Positions 40,699 through 53,930 are shown, numbered from the stretch's first letter. The stretch is 64,000 bases of DNA from Epiperipatus broadwayi (GCA_028023455.1 JAQFVV010006472.1:264501-328500), one strand, 5' to 3'. Numbers and translations: made by a program. The notes: generated by a model from the letters alone, not told the origin.

Positions 40699-41542
40699 GG
40701 ATTTTCTACCCAGGATAAATCCAGAACTTAAGCTAATTAATGCTTTGAAATCTTTTAAAAGTTTTGTTTTATTCAATTCTGAAAGAGTGACCCCTTAATT
40801 ATTTTCTATAACTGCCAGTCTTCTTATATTTTCCATACTCTTAAAATTTCAAATCTTGTATTTAAGTATTTCAGTTATTGTAAAATCAACGAAGGTGGGA
40901 TTTATTTATTTTAAATAGCAGAAAAGGGAAGAGGGTAAATATTCATGTTTCTTTTACTAAATCAAATCTTGACATATATTTTATTATTTTGAAATCTAAA
41001 TCTTAATGTTTCTTTTGCTATATAAAATCTTCATGTATATTTTATTAAATAAAATCTTCTCTCTATATATATTATAGTGGCATAGCGTATTATTTATATA
41101 AATTATGGTATTCAAACTAGAGTCATTTATTTTTAAAAGCAGTAAATCTTATTCAATGTGGTTAGTGACATTCATTCATACTGCATTTCTGTCATTTAGC
41201 CTATCTTCGTATATAATTTATAAACAAATTATTTGTTGCTATATCTGCTCTTATCTCATTTCTCCTTAAATTTATATTTCAATTAGGGACAATACTATAA
41301 AATAATTCTTGTTCTGGACTGTTGTGTACATATTTATTTTATCTACCATAATGAAAAACTATGGTATGGTATATTTGATTAAAGAAAATAATAAAAGGAC
41401 TTATCAATAAAAAGGATTAATTTTATTTTAAAATGAAAGAACTTTTAATCCTTTATTTAAATGGGCAAACAAAATTTCATGTATATTTATGTTTTATAAA
41501 TTTGAAAGTATTATTATGTAATTAAAGTTTACGATTTGTTCA

Positions 41543-41545
<3 letters not shown>

Positions 41546-41583
<38 letters not shown>

Positions 41584-41584
41584 T
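41546..41584. repeat. (TAT)n microsatellite
   Basis: Short pure trinucleotide array in AT-rich DNA; no neighbouring gene. Confidence 0.9.
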
Positions 41585-44500
41585 ATGATGTTATAAAATG
41601 TATTTATAATGGTGCACATACATAAAATAGATTAAGTAAGAAATATTTAAATAAAGGTTTATTTTATGAGTTATTATTATAATTGATTATTCTTTAACAA
41701 AGTGATAAAAATATGTTTAAATAAATAAGTAAGATGAATGCTGGACTAATAAATTGTAATAACAATAAAATATTATTTTATTTGCATTGGCAGGAAAATA
41801 GATGAACAGTCCTTTCTAAAATATTGAGAAAGCTGATCCTCATGATCTTCTCCTTCATTGCAATTATATAACAGTTTAAAACTATTGTAGTTTATTTTGT
41901 TTTTAAGACTATCAATATATTTAAAATAATTTATTATTGCAATTCATCTGGTTTGGTAAAATATAATAGTTTTAAGCTTATTTCCAATAAGTTAATGTTA
42001 ATTATCTTTCATTAATTATATTGTCAGTGTAATTATTTATTTAATATCAGAACTTTTTTGAGATATTACAGGTAACTCCAGAAATGCTTAGAAATAGTGT
42101 CAATAATGAATTTAAAATTTATATGTTAAAATATTTAATGCAATGATTAATAACCAAAAACATTAAATTAACTAAAAGTTTATAATAGGATAAAATAAAC
42201 ATATGCATATCTTGATGTTTTATCAGTTTTCATTAATCTTTTTCATTCAAGACATTTTATAATTTTCTTCAAAAATAATACTATTGTTGTATCTTTCAAT
42301 GATTTATTGCTGAATTAATAAATGGACATGCACAAAAAGTAGTACTACAAGGATAACTTTCAGTTTATTTCTCAGACATTTAAAATGATAAAAAATAAGC
42401 AATTTAAAGTGAGATGAAAAAACTTTTAAAACTGATTAAGTGAAGATATTAAGGATAATCTCAAGATAATAATGATGTGTTAATAATATGTGTGAATTTC
42501 TTTTTATACACATGTCCATGTTAAAATTTTACTGCAATAATTGTCACTTGACATAATTCAACATAATTAATTAAAGTGCTAGGGAAGGATCTTTAAACAT
42601 TAGTGTAATCTGATCTCTTAATTGCAAGGTCACATATTTATAGATTTTTGACCTTGAACTTATTAATTAAGACTGTCTAAGCATATGATGTTTAGACATA
42701 AAATAATTAACTTTTATTAACTCTAATTAATTATCGAATAAACCATTTATTTAATTTTAATAAAAATTATTTAGTTAATTAAATCCAACTTATCTTATTC
42801 AAAATAAACACTCTTTCATTTTATTCAAGAATTCTTCAAGATTGTCTTGAATTAAAGTATCCTTTTAAAAATATTGTTATTATTGCCATAATCAATACTT
42901 TTATTAATAATCTCTTTCAAAAATTCTTTAATCTTTTTATACTAATGCATATATCTACACACACATTGTTCATTAAATATAATCAACATTATAAACAATG
43001 AAACTAAACTAATTAGAAAAATCTATCTAATTTAAAACATCATTCAACTTAACTATTTTTAAGATTAATGCTTTTAAATTCTAACTTTAAACAAAGGCTA
43101 TATTATTTTAAATATATCCTATTTGGAAAATAGCAAAAATGGAACGTTTAGCATAAATTAATCATACTTCACAATTCACAATAGAAACTTTATCCACTGT
43201 ACTAATTAAAAAGATAGCACACTTCAAACTATTTTTATCTAGATTTAAACTATTAAATTTTGATTATATAAACAAATAATAAATAAGTTAATTAATATTC
43301 CTTAAGCAATTAATGTTCAAATATTTTCAATAGACTGTTTCATTAATAAATTACAATATTTAGTTAAAACTTTATATAGCTTAACAATAATGAAATCTAT
43401 TTACTATAAGATTGAATTTATTTAAGCTAAAAAAAATTTAAACATTACAGATTATATTTAGCCCACAGGCTTAAATATAAGTTTACAATATATATAGTAC
43501 CAGGCATTATCAAACACCCATGCACAAAGTCTGCTGTAAAGAACATTACAACAGGTACACATGTAAATTTGTATATATTAAGCACAATAAATATATGCAT
43601 GCTACATTAATAATGGAAGTTGGGTCTAAGCATCAGAATGCCCACTCATACCAATTTAAAGTAAACATTTGAGTGTCAGAAATATTGTACACAAATAGAT
43701 ACATGTATAATAAACTCGTGTATTTTTTTATTTATTTTCTTTTTTGTACATTTTCATTATGTCATTTTATGGTTATGTATTTTGCTTTTTTCAGAAAAAC
43801 TCAAGTCAAGAAAAGCAAACTTTATTCATCAAATGGATCACATGTTGGGACATATTCCTAAAAGAAAGAATTAAAGTAATTATTCCAACATTCTTGTATA
43901 CACCTTGGTCTTTTTTTATGTGGACTTATTTAACACAATTTTGAAGTTACGCGATTCGTGTTTCACCGGAAGTCGACCTCCGATAATGCGCTACTACTTT
44001 AAATAATAAATTTCGCACACTTATGTTATATTGAAAGTAATAGCACATTATTGGAATTCTACTTTCATCTTAGTAATTTCAATATTTTCAGTGCTTTATA
44101 ATAGTAAGATTTTATGCAATAATGAAATTAAAATCATGATTTCCACTTTTTATGTATACACACATTAAATTTTACAAGATTATAATGTAAATTTGTTCAA
44201 ACATTGTGTATGTTAATTTTGCATTTTAAATCACATTCTGTTTTTGCTTTTTAAAAAAGAATGTAATCAATTATTAATTATTTAGTGTCCACAAGTTTAT
44301 TTTTAAAAGGTCAGTAATAGCAGTGGGCACAATTAAAAATTAAAATCTGATTTTTAATTGTAATTAACAATTTAAAAATTACTTACGGGCAACTTGAAAT
44401 TAATGTGATGTAAAACGAAATTTGATTTTTAAACGGAATTGAAAATTAAAGACAAAAATAAGAATTTAATTTTTAGTTGTTAGTTTTAATTAAATTTTTC

Positions 44501-45390
44501 CCAGCAGTGGTGAATAAATGTCTTTTTATTATCATAAGTTTAAGTTCATAAACAATTAATAAAATCATCATCAACAGAAAACCATTAACAAAATATGAGA
44601 GTAAACTTGGTGCTAGTTGTATTTCCTCTTGTGAGAATAATTGCTGAGATATTCTTGACTTTGTTTAAGGAGAAGCCAAATACATCACATTACATCACAT
44701 CACATGAGAATCTGATTTTTTACTAGTTTGCAAATGAACATGTTTTGGGGCAAATAGCGATAATAATTAAAACATGTATAAAAAATGTAAATTACTGTAC
44801 TGTAAATTATGCATAAAAATATATTATTTTGAATAAAATTAAATATTATAGTTAAAAAAAGTTTGTCTTGTATCAATTTTTTTCAAATTTGAAATTTTTT
44901 ATTAGTCATATTTTATTTCCTTATTTTTTTTTGCACGAATTTTAAAGTAATTTTACATTGGTGCTTTGCTTTTACACAAATTTTGAAAACTCACCGACCA
45001 CATCCCTCCTTTTTCAATGTAAGTTATGACTACTTTTGCATGATTTCATTTGTGCATGTTTTCTGAGGAACCTATCTATCGCATAAAACGAGACTCAGGT
45101 GTATATATATATATATTTTAACTACTTTTGTAAAACCTGTAATTTTATTCCACAAACATAAAAAATGTTAATTGCTTTGATAAAAACCTAATCAAAAAGC
45201 AAAATGTTTGATAATGAATGTTAAAATTAGATAAAATAAACTTCTTTTGAATTAATATCTGTAATCAAGTGGTCTGAGAATCCAAGATGGAGTCTAATTA
45301 TATCAAACTCTAATATTTAAAATTTAATCGGAAAAATAGAAAGGAACATTTATAATCTAAATGATAAGCTAAAACAAGAGGTTTGGCTGA
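41585..45390. other. AT-rich stretch, no gene seen
   Basis: A segment at about 42600-43490 ends ...TTTACAATATATATAG and has the same strand-biased AT composition as the LTR-like repeats at 1-1066 and 3905-4826, so it may be a third, very diverged member. A CpG-containing patch lies at 43945-44000. Frames near 43673-43944 are not convincing. Confidence 0.3.
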
Positions 45391-45940
45391 TTCATACTTT
45401 CCAGGGGGGTACCTGAATTAGTTCTTATGAGAGGGGTTGATGGGATTTAGCCAGTGCTGTGGGATTCATTTTTTCATTGGCATTCATTCTGGCCAAGTCA
45501 TTCACTACTTTGGTTCTGGAATTCTTCTATCATCTAGCCACTTAGAGATTCATTTATGGACTAGACTATTGCTGATATTTTCTCAGAAGAACTCCATTAC
45601 ACAGTTCTTTTATGAAGTCTTGTTTTCTGGTGGATTACATTAACCATTCAAGATAATGGATAAAAATTTAATAATCATAATACTTATTACATTAACCAGA
45701 AAGAAAATATGGTGAAATCTACCAGAACTTTCAATAAAATGACCATGGGGTAGACAACCAGCCAGTGTACTTGCCCTTGCTCTGCCCAGATTGCCAAGAT
45801 GTGACTACACCAGTTCCAGCCAGCTATGATGATGACAAAAGCCACCTTGCCTATGCCTGAATAATATGAAATCCTCACTGCACAGCCAGTTGACTTGAAG
45901 CACACTCAAAAGCCCAGTCAACAGAAGATGAAGACACTTA
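45391..45940. other. GC-richer unassigned relic
   Basis: About 500 bases clearly less AT-rich than the surroundings, with short frames on both strands (45437-45643 plus, 45687-45905 minus). No domain is recognisable. Probably an old repeat or gene remnant. Confidence 0.3.
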
Positions 45941-47427
45941 CATAAGTTTATTTTAAAAATATTTTTTCATAATCAATTAATTAATTCTGATATTTCTGAT
46001 AGTTAGAAATATATTATTATTTTTTCTTTTTTTTTATTATTATTAATCATTTTAAAAAAATGAAAGAGTTGTCTTTCATATATATATATATTAGATTTTA
46101 CAGTTATTACAGCTATAATGATATAGCTTTTACTTAAATCTTTTGATTCTATTTTCCACCCCAAATTTCAGTATTTTCAGCAAAGGTTGCAATTAGTTTT
46201 TTTATTTGCTTTTTTTTTCTTGTTGCTACTCCTGAAAATTGTCTCATATAAATATACATGTATATATATGCACACATACACTTGTAATATTCAGTAAATG
46301 CAACACATCATGTTGAGTGTTTAAAATGTATTTATCGGTATATCTTAGAGTTATTTTTTGTCACTGTGACACCTTACGATGAGTGTCAAAGGGGTTTATT
46401 CATGGTAAATTTCCCATAAGCATGTTCACTAATAACTTTATATTTAGAATAGTGGTGAGTGTATAATTATGCTGCACATATATACATGTATAAGAATTTA
46501 TCTATTGTGAAAGGCAAATAGACATAGCACCTCATGTTGAGTGCTCTAAGGTATCTGAGTCAATGCAACTTTAGTGACATGTTATAAAATACAGAAGCTA
46601 CTATTAGTTATGTAATGAAATATTTTATATTGCCAATATATTTACTCGTAATTTATATATATATATATATATACTTAAGTAAAACAGTTTTCAAAATTTG
46701 GAATAGAAGTACATGTCTGTATAACCAAAAATCTTTTATTTGATAAACATCTTTCAAACCACATATCAGACCACTTCCATTCATTATTAACCATTGAAGA
46801 TAGCTGTAAGGGTTTATTATCATTTTTATTCATGTAAATTTGAATTTATTTTCACACACCAAATATATATATAGGTTTATGACATCTTTTTTTTTTGTTT
46901 ATACATCATTAGAAGTATACATCAGTGGTGGATATTGGGGCTTAAATAAATATTTAATCATGATATTAATTTGTTTGTTTTTATATTATTTTATTTGATC
47001 AAATGCACTCTTTTCTTATCAATCACATACCTTTAACTTACCCATTAAAGACCCTAGATGTAGAGTATACTGAGCTAGCCACATGGGATATCACTCTACC
47101 GGGGTATTAAATCTTATTTTCATGCTCTGCTGAACATATGGTATTGCATATCCTTCTAGGAGGGGTAAAAATTCATTTTTATTAGTTTTTAAGAGTGATG
47201 CACAAAAGCTATTAGCAAATAGACTTTTCAGAGATGTGTACTTACCATAGGTTCTAACATTTGGGCATTTGAGAAAGTTACTAACTAAAAGGGTTTTTAA
47301 AAGGGTTTTTAATTGGTAGAGGTATCAATATGTTATGAGTACAGACAATCAGCTAAATTGGTATCCATTTTTTTCCTCATTAAATCTTGATCACTTCATG
47401 CTCAGTGCAAGATTAGGAACAGAATTA
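45941..47427. other. AT-rich stretch, no gene seen
   Basis: Several short (AT)n and TATATACA-type runs; nothing coding. Confidence 0.5.
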
Positions 47428-48325
47428 TATATATATAAGACATAATTTGCGGGTTCATCCATGTTAAAATATTTTAAATATAGATATACTGACATTTTGA
47501 CTTGGTAACACAAGTCATCCACTGAGTAATAAAAAGTAGAAAGACAGTTGTAGAGGTGCTACAATCACTGATTTGAAAAAACATCAAAGTTCAACCAATA
47601 GTAAAAATGTTAAATTAAGAATGTTTTTTAAAAAAATCTTTCCAAATAAGAGGAAGTTTGCTTGTACATCTCACTTATTGATACAATCTAGCCTTTTAAG
47701 TATCTAATTTTGCACTGGTATAGATTAAAATGCTATAATATAAATACAGCATTTTCTACTCATCAAAAGATCAGCAATATAATAACCAAGCCTAAGGATT
47801 CAATCCCTCTTGAATCTCATGGTGTTTATCAAATCTCATGTGAAAATTGTAAGGCTTCTTACATAGGTATGAGTAATTGTCACATCAGTGTTAGGAGAGA
47901 TGAGCATGCTAATGCAGTTAAACAACACTCATCATCATCAGCACTCTCACTCCATACTATAAATTCAGGTCATAAAATTAATTTTTCTAGTACCAGTATC
48001 ATATCCAGATGTGATAATCTATACCAGTGCAAAATTAGAGAAGCCATTGAGATACTTAAAAGGCCAGATTGTATCAATAAGCGAGATGATACAAGCAAAC
48101 TTCCTCCTATTTGGAAAGATTTTTTTAAAAACATTCTTAATTTAACATTTTTGCTATTGGTGGAACTTTGATGTTTTTTCAAATCAGTGATTGTAGTGCC
48201 TCTACAACCATCTTTCTACTTTTTATTACTCAGTCGATGACTTGTGTTACCAAGTCGAAACGTCAGTATATCTATATTTAAAATATTTTAACACGAATGA
48301 ACCCACAAAATATGCCTTTTATATA
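47428..48325 (+). mobile_element. Penelope-like element fragments in inverted arrangement
   Basis: 47428 to about 47730 is the reverse complement of about 48010-48325. Both arms hold the end of the GIY-YIG coding region plus the terminal repeat. The left arm is antisense and 5'-truncated at the junction; the right arm is sense. Inverted, 5'-truncated tandem copies are a typical Penelope-like insertion form. Both arms carry (C/G)GATGA, a CTTG/CAAG stem and (G/A)AAA(C/T)GTC, a decayed hammerhead-like core (right arm about 48233-48265). Confidence 0.7.
47716..48171 (+). pseudogene. GIY-YIG endonuclease fragment of a Penelope-like element
   Basis: The frame includes KPKDSIPLESHGVYQISCENCKASYIGMS in pieces: the GVY and YIG signature strands of the GIY-YIG nuclease, with the C-x-x-C pair that Penelope-like elements place between them, then the conserved Arg (VRRDEHAN). 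In complete elements this nuclease follows a reverse transcriptase and makes the target nick. Here the reverse transcriptase is missing and the frame opens at the inversion junction near 47730, so the start codon is fortuitous. The C-terminus reads through to the stop at 48171. Confidence 0.8.
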
Positions 48326-48349
48326 TGCAACCCGTGAAAATATTCGTAT

Positions 48350-48351
<2 letters not shown>

Positions 48352-48399
<48 letters not shown>
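48352..48399. repeat. (AT)n microsatellite
   Basis: Pure AT array directly downstream of the PLE fragment. Confidence 0.9.
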
Positions 48400-48402
<3 letters not shown>

Positions 48403-48790
48403 CAGCAACAAGCAATTTTGTTGTTACTCAAATTCTAATCAGTGTGATATTTTTCAATAAACAAAATAATTTTTTTATTGGCTTCTATCTATAATGTACA
48501 TCCCAGTAAAATTATTTTTAAACTAATAATTATTTTGCTTAAGGACTTATTGTAATATTTTATAGGTGTTTATTATAAATGTAATAACTAGTATTATATT
48601 GGTAGTATATTCTCCTGTTATGTCTATAATTAAGTTTTCAGTCTTCTATTTAGTTATCCAATAATGAATAATATTTCTGTAGTATAATTTTCACTACACC
48701 ATTCTTATTGTCAAAGTAGGCACTGATTTATATCCACTTTTAAAAACCTTGTGGAAAGATGTAATCTTATGACTAAGTAAAAAAAATGAA

Positions 48791-48847
48791 TGATCTCCAA
48801 GACGCACATTTCACACTGAACTAGCAGTCATCAATTGGCCTAGATGA
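48791..48847 (-). ncRNA. Decayed hammerhead ribozyme, relative of 37837-37891
   Basis: Minus strand: UCAUCU, AGG bulge, CCAA, UUGAUGA (core position 3 mutated), a weakened stem II around a GUU loop, GAAA, a stem III remnant, C, UUGG, AGAUCA. Stem I shows a paired change against the intact copy (C-G there, U-A here) plus U-G to U-A, which supports the proposed fold. It is almost surely inactive. Confidence 0.6.
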
Positions 48848-50966
48848 CAATCTCTCACACCTATCTTTATCATTGTTCAGCATGTACAAATAGCAAATTA
48901 CTATAGTTTAATTGATAAGTCTCAAGCTTGCTGCCCTCTCAGTTTTTAAATGAAATGTCATTTTGGGAATAATACATCTTTTTCACATGATTTTAATCAT
49001 ATTTTATGATTACATCCATCCACAAGGTGTTAAAAGCTAATAGAAACCAGTCCATACCTTGCATGAGACTAATGTAGTGAAAGTTACACTACAGAAATTT
49101 TATTCATTATTGGATCATCTCTAGTCTCATGAATGACTATTAAAAATTATTAATATATTTTTTATTTAGTTTTTTTTTTCAGATAAACTACTAAAAAACC
49201 TCCAACTTCCCATTAATATGTTTGATAAAAGAATGTGTAATGAATCTTAGCTTAAGTGTAAAGGCAAAGATAAAAATTCACTCAAAATCTTACTATCCGA
49301 TAAATGGCAAATTTGGTAAAAATAGCTTCTTCACTGTTTCTATAATAAATTTTTAGGAAGACTTTTGCAATGCAGTTGGCTAATTAAATTATGCTTTTAT
49401 TTATTATAATGGTAGTTTATTTCACTATCATTATTATCTACTTTTTCCTTATATTTTATTTCTTTTTTGTAAGCCATAAAAAATGTACTTATGTACATTT
49501 TAGCTCAAATTTATCTATGCTTGTATATATGTTTCTATATATAGTGTACATTTATAGAAAGAGGGAAAAGAGAAAGCTGAGTGGAGATCGGAAAAAAATC
49601 ATTTTTTATAATTTCACATATATATATATATAATGCTTTTTACTCTTCCGTTGACAATTTAATTTTTTAGAGGTTTGCAATCAATATTATCTAAATTGAA
49701 ATTGTATAATGCAAAGCGCTGTGTGAATTCTGAAAAATATTTTTATTCAACAATCACATCAAGCATTTGGGGATAAGGAAGAACCTTAAACGACCATAAA
49801 CCAATAAAAAGTCAATCACTCATCCTCACAAACCGAAACTCCTCGGAAATGAATTGTTTTTCAAATTGATTCTTTAACTCTGTATGGCCTTAGCTAAAGA
49901 CATTTTATAAATATAATTATAAAACGGCAAAAAAATATCTTTGAAATTTAGTCCATTAGAAATTATATTAAAAAGTTATTTTTATATTTTACAATCTTCA
50001 TATATAAAAAAATTCATTTGATATAGCAAAAAATAAAGCATTTGTTATGATTTTCTGCAATTAAAAATAATAAAAATAAAAATAAAAACACGAATTATCA
50101 TCAAAATTCTATAACCCTTTAATATTAGTTAGTCTTATAGAATTAATTTAAGAAACAGAAATATATCGAAAAAACATTCTAAGTACTAATTATTAATTAT
50201 GAATTAATCTATTAGATTCATATTTTTAATGTGATCTACAACTTTTTTTATCTATTTATTCTATCTCGCTACTTATGTATGTGACATATATATATATATA
50301 TCATTTCAATTAATTCTAATTAAATATGTCTTTCTTTAAATCTGGTATGTATCCATTATGAAATTATATATTTATTTGTTTTATTTTTTAGTATATTTAT
50401 TTATTTAATCTGTGTTTTATGTCTTTAAATAATGAATTTGTTTTTTTTTTTATATTTTGTATATTTGTGTGAATATTCGTGTTACATTAATTTAGTTCAG
50501 CAATTAAATATATTATACTATATCTATACAAGCTTCTTAAAATATTTGCATCAGTTTTTCTTAATAGTGTTTTGTTGATTATGCATTTATTTGATTATTG
50601 TTATAAAACAATAGGTGCTTATTTAGACTTATTTAGGATATATATATATATTAGAGATTATTTGAATGATTAGTTGACATCTTATTTACAAAGAAAAATG
50701 TGAAAAATTAAATGAAGTTAATATTTTGTTAAATTTGGTATACAACAAAGTTTAGTATTAAGTCCACTACTTTTTTTATTTATATTATTTTGTAGATGAT
50801 GTAAACATTGGCACTGCTTAGACAATTCATTATTAGGTTGACAAATTAATAAATAACGATTACATGGAACTTTTATATTCAATGTCTTATAACAATTTAG
50901 TGAACAATTGTGATAAAACCAGATATATCTATTCACATTTGATTTTTTTACTATTTATAATTTAAA
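48848..50966. other. AT-rich stretch, no gene seen
   Basis: Short (AT)n runs at about 49618-49631, 50286-50301 and 50640-50652. No coding sequence. Confidence 0.5.
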
Positions 50967-50967
50967 C

Positions 50968-51355
50968 AGGCAAAACTCTCCATACATTAGTGCCATTCCA
51001 TGCAAGCCAGAGTAAACAATGAATGCCAGGACAAAAGACTTGAACATAAAATCCCTATCTAGTGTCTAGTCATCCAACATCCCCAGACTAATTTCTAACT
51101 TGTGTCTTTCACCAATGTGGCCCTTTGGATCTGAGAGCACTGCACCTAGGTTTTAGGATCTAATGCAATGCTCCAGTAGCCACTATTTATCTCTACTAAA
51201 CCACAAAACTCTGAGTCTAAAATTGTAAACACAATAATATTTTCAATCCAAACTCATTAGCTTATACAGTCATATATGTCTGAACTGAGTTCAGAACCCA
51301 TATATTTTGGTGTCTTTGGTTCTTTAATAACCATACCACCACTATACAATTAGGC
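50968..51355 (-). mobile_element. SINE-like unit 1 with tRNA-like head
   Basis: Minus-strand unit. A tRNA-like head at about 51355-51285 (TTGTATAGTGG A-box-like, GGGTTCTGAACTC B-box-like) is followed by the repeat body down to tatggagagttttgcct. The body holds a hammerhead-like segment near 51070-51105 (TTGGTGA ... GAAATTAGTC, core decayed). Further copies of the body are at 51427-51685 and 51690-51940. Confidence 0.5.
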
Positions 51356-51426
51356 ACAGTTGGTATTAAACCACTAAACTTCACATGATCACTATTTCTT
51401 ATGCTTTCTCATAACTGTTATTAAAT

Positions 51427-51685
51427 AGGCAAAACTCTCCATACAATAGTGCCACTCAGTGCAAACCAGATTAATCAATGGCTTCCAAAAGGCTTGTGCA
51501 TAAAATTCCTATCTAATGCCTATTCAGCCAACATCCCCAAACTAGTTTTAGCTTGTGGCTTTCATCAGTGTGGCCCTTTGGATCTGAAAGCATTGCACCT
51601 AGATCTTAGGATCTAATGCAATGCTTCAGCACCCACCTTTTTATCTCTACTTAACCACAAACTATGAGTCTAAAATTGTTTGATA
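51427..51685 (-). repeat. SINE-like unit 2 (body only)
   Basis: Same orientation as unit 1. On the minus strand it keeps an intact CUGAUGA, then AGC-CACAA-GCU, AAAA and the CUAGU palindrome (about 51540-51571); the GAAA guanine is lost. It forms a long inverted repeat with unit 3. Confidence 0.6.
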
Positions 51686-51689
51686 ATAT

Positions 51690-51940
51690 TATTGTGTTTT
51701 CAATTTTAGATTCGAGATAAAAGGTTGCTGCTGGATGGTTGCATTAGATCCTAAGATCTAGGTGCAGTACTCTCAGACCCAAAAGGTCTCACTGACAAAA
51801 GCCACAAGCTAGAAACTAGTCTGGTGATGTTGGATGAATAGGCACTAGATAGGAATTTTATGCACAAGCCTTCTGGCATCCATTGGTTACTTTGGCTTGC
51901 ACTGAGTGGCATTACTATATGGAGAGTTTTTCCTGTTTTA
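51690..51940 (+). repeat. SINE-like unit 3 (inverted body)
   Basis: Inverted copy of unit 2. It keeps GAAACUAGUC (the A15.1-palindrome-cleavage-base part of the hammerhead layout) but has CUGACAA in place of CUGAUGA. Confidence 0.6.
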
Positions 51941-52023
51941 ATAAGTTATGAACAACCAAAAAAATGGTGATCATGTGGTGTTATTTAAAATTTATTATAA
52001 TTGGTGAATAATAATAATAATAA

Positions 52024-52095
52024 TAATAGTTTTAACAAGGCTGTAAACCTTAGCAATGAGCATTGCTAAGGTTTACAGCCTTGTTAAAACTATTA
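52024..52095. repeat. Perfect 35-bp-arm palindrome
   Basis: Two 35-base arms are exact reverse complements separated only by AG at 52059-52060, flanked by (AAT)n-type repeats. No decay is visible in the arms, so it is either young or maintained. It looks like a hairpin-forming inversion or a very small fold-back element. Confidence 0.9.
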
Positions 52096-52149
52096 CTGAA
52101 ATAATAGTGAGCGTTTAATAAAATTTATAATAATAATAATAATTATAAT

Positions 52150-52262
52150 AATAATAATATTATTATTATTAAGTTTCAACAATAATCAACTTTATTAATC
52201 ATTTTAGTTACATAGTATTGCAATGCCACATCATTGTAGCAAGATACATGTTTAAACTTATT
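52150..52262 (-). mobile_element. 3' tail of a non-LTR retrotransposon (antisense), copy 1
   Basis: On the minus strand: GTAACTAAAATG, then AATAAAGTTGATTATTG, GAAACTTAATAATAATAA. An AATAAA signal just before a (TAA)n tail is the usual 3' end of L2/CR1/Jockey-type elements. Confidence 0.5.
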
Positions 52263-52313
52263 ATTGTCAGTTCAATTTCGAGTGTTACAATATTCATTTT
52301 TGTTAAAAGTACA

Positions 52314-52451
<138 letters not shown>

Positions 52452-52570
52452 GTTTCAAAAGGCCTTTATTGTCTCAAAAGAATACAACATTCGTGGTTAC
52501 ATAGTAATTAACTGCTACAAGTTGATTACAAATTTTAACATTTACATTGACATTTTTGATAGAGTTCTTT
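52452..52570 (-). mobile_element. 3' tail of a non-LTR retrotransposon (antisense), copy 2
   Basis: Minus strand: GTAACCACGAATGTTG, AATAAAGGCCTTTTGAAACATAATAAT. Same layout as 52150-52262 and related to it (GTTTCAA and GTTACATAGT are shared on the plus strand). Confidence 0.5.
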
Positions 52571-53930
52571 CTGGATTTACATGAGCTTAAAACATAGTTC
52601 TTATCTACATATAATATCCTGGACTATCCATTCTGCCTAGGTCAATATTCCAAATGTTATAACACAATTTTCATTTTATTTTATGTCCCACATGGGTCAA
52701 ATATAATTTATTACACAAATCATTTTATTTTTACATTTTCATGGCTAGACTATTAATGTTAATTTTAAACTTTTGTTTATAAATACATAGAATATTGTAT
52801 AATATTACTAAAATTATTTTTTTTAAATTTATTAGCAATTTACAATTTAAGAAAGTTACCAGGATTATAAACTAAGAATAGCATTTAAAAATTTCATGCA
52901 ACATATATATTATAACCTAACAAAAAAAGAATCAATGATCAATCAATAAATAACCAAAATGCATAACCACCTCACTAAGCCATCTAATTAAGTATACATA
53001 GATTAAGTGATAAGTTTGAATGTCATTTGCTACAATAATAAGAACAATGAAATGTAAATAATAGCAAACTTGAATAAGAATTATTAAAGCACATGCAACA
53101 TTTAATAAATTTAAGAAAAGATTTATCATACTCATTCTTATATATTATAATAGATCTTATTATCAGAAGCTTATTTCATTAAAGGGTTACTTTATATAAA
53201 AGTTCTTCACCTATCACATGTCTTCCAATATAACACATCTAACAACCATGAAAAGCATCCTACTATCATGATCAGATCTACAATTAAATTCTTTTCATAA
53301 GCATATCTTATTATGTTTTATCACAATAATATTTCTTAAAACAATTTTGTTTTGAATTAAAATAATTTCTTTAACACTCTTTGATAAATTGATATCTTAG
53401 GGTTCTTTTAACTAATAATTAGATTAGTGTGAGTTTTATTCTTCTCTTCCATTTTTTAAAAAAGGATTATTAAACAAAGAATGAGATCCTAGTAATAACG
53501 TAGTGAGATATACTCTTACCTTTAAGATAATGTCTCCCCAAATTACAATAACAATAATAATTATTAAAAATAAACATGAACTCTTCATTTAGAATAAAAT
53601 AATTTACTATGAAAACATTCAGATATAATAAGTATATAAAGAATTTTGTGATCATTCAGGATACCAGACTAATATATCCTCTACAACTACTTTTGAACTT
53701 AAATTAAACCATCTTGCATATATATAGGTGTATAAACAATAATATAAAATAGAAAAATAGAGTTTAAATATATTAAAAGAAATTAATTAAACTGAGTATA
53801 CTTATTTTCATACTAAATAAACCGAATAACATATATTTTATATAATTTACATATAACCGTATTGTATTGTAATGATTTTTGCCGTTTAAAAGCAATTGTA
53901 AATTAAATTCAAGTATATTACATTAAATAC
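52571..53930. other. AT-rich stretch, no gene seen
   Basis: No frame or motif of note. Confidence 0.5.

Noticed and set aside
43673-43944. Two overlapping frames with a possible acceptor (ttttttcag)
   Set aside because: Short, hydrophobic, no recognisable domain and no partner exon.
45437-45905. Possible gene in the GC-richer patch
   Set aside because: Only short frames on opposing strands, no domain; kept as an unassigned relic.
48233-48265. Functional hammerhead ribozyme in the 47-kb PLE
   Set aside because: The order of elements is right, but the CUGAUGA core is changed in both copies and stem II does not abut GAAA; treated as decayed.
50968-51940. CRISPR-like repeat array
   Set aside because: Three long, diverged copies in mixed orientation, no short regular spacers; eukaryotic SINE-like repeats.
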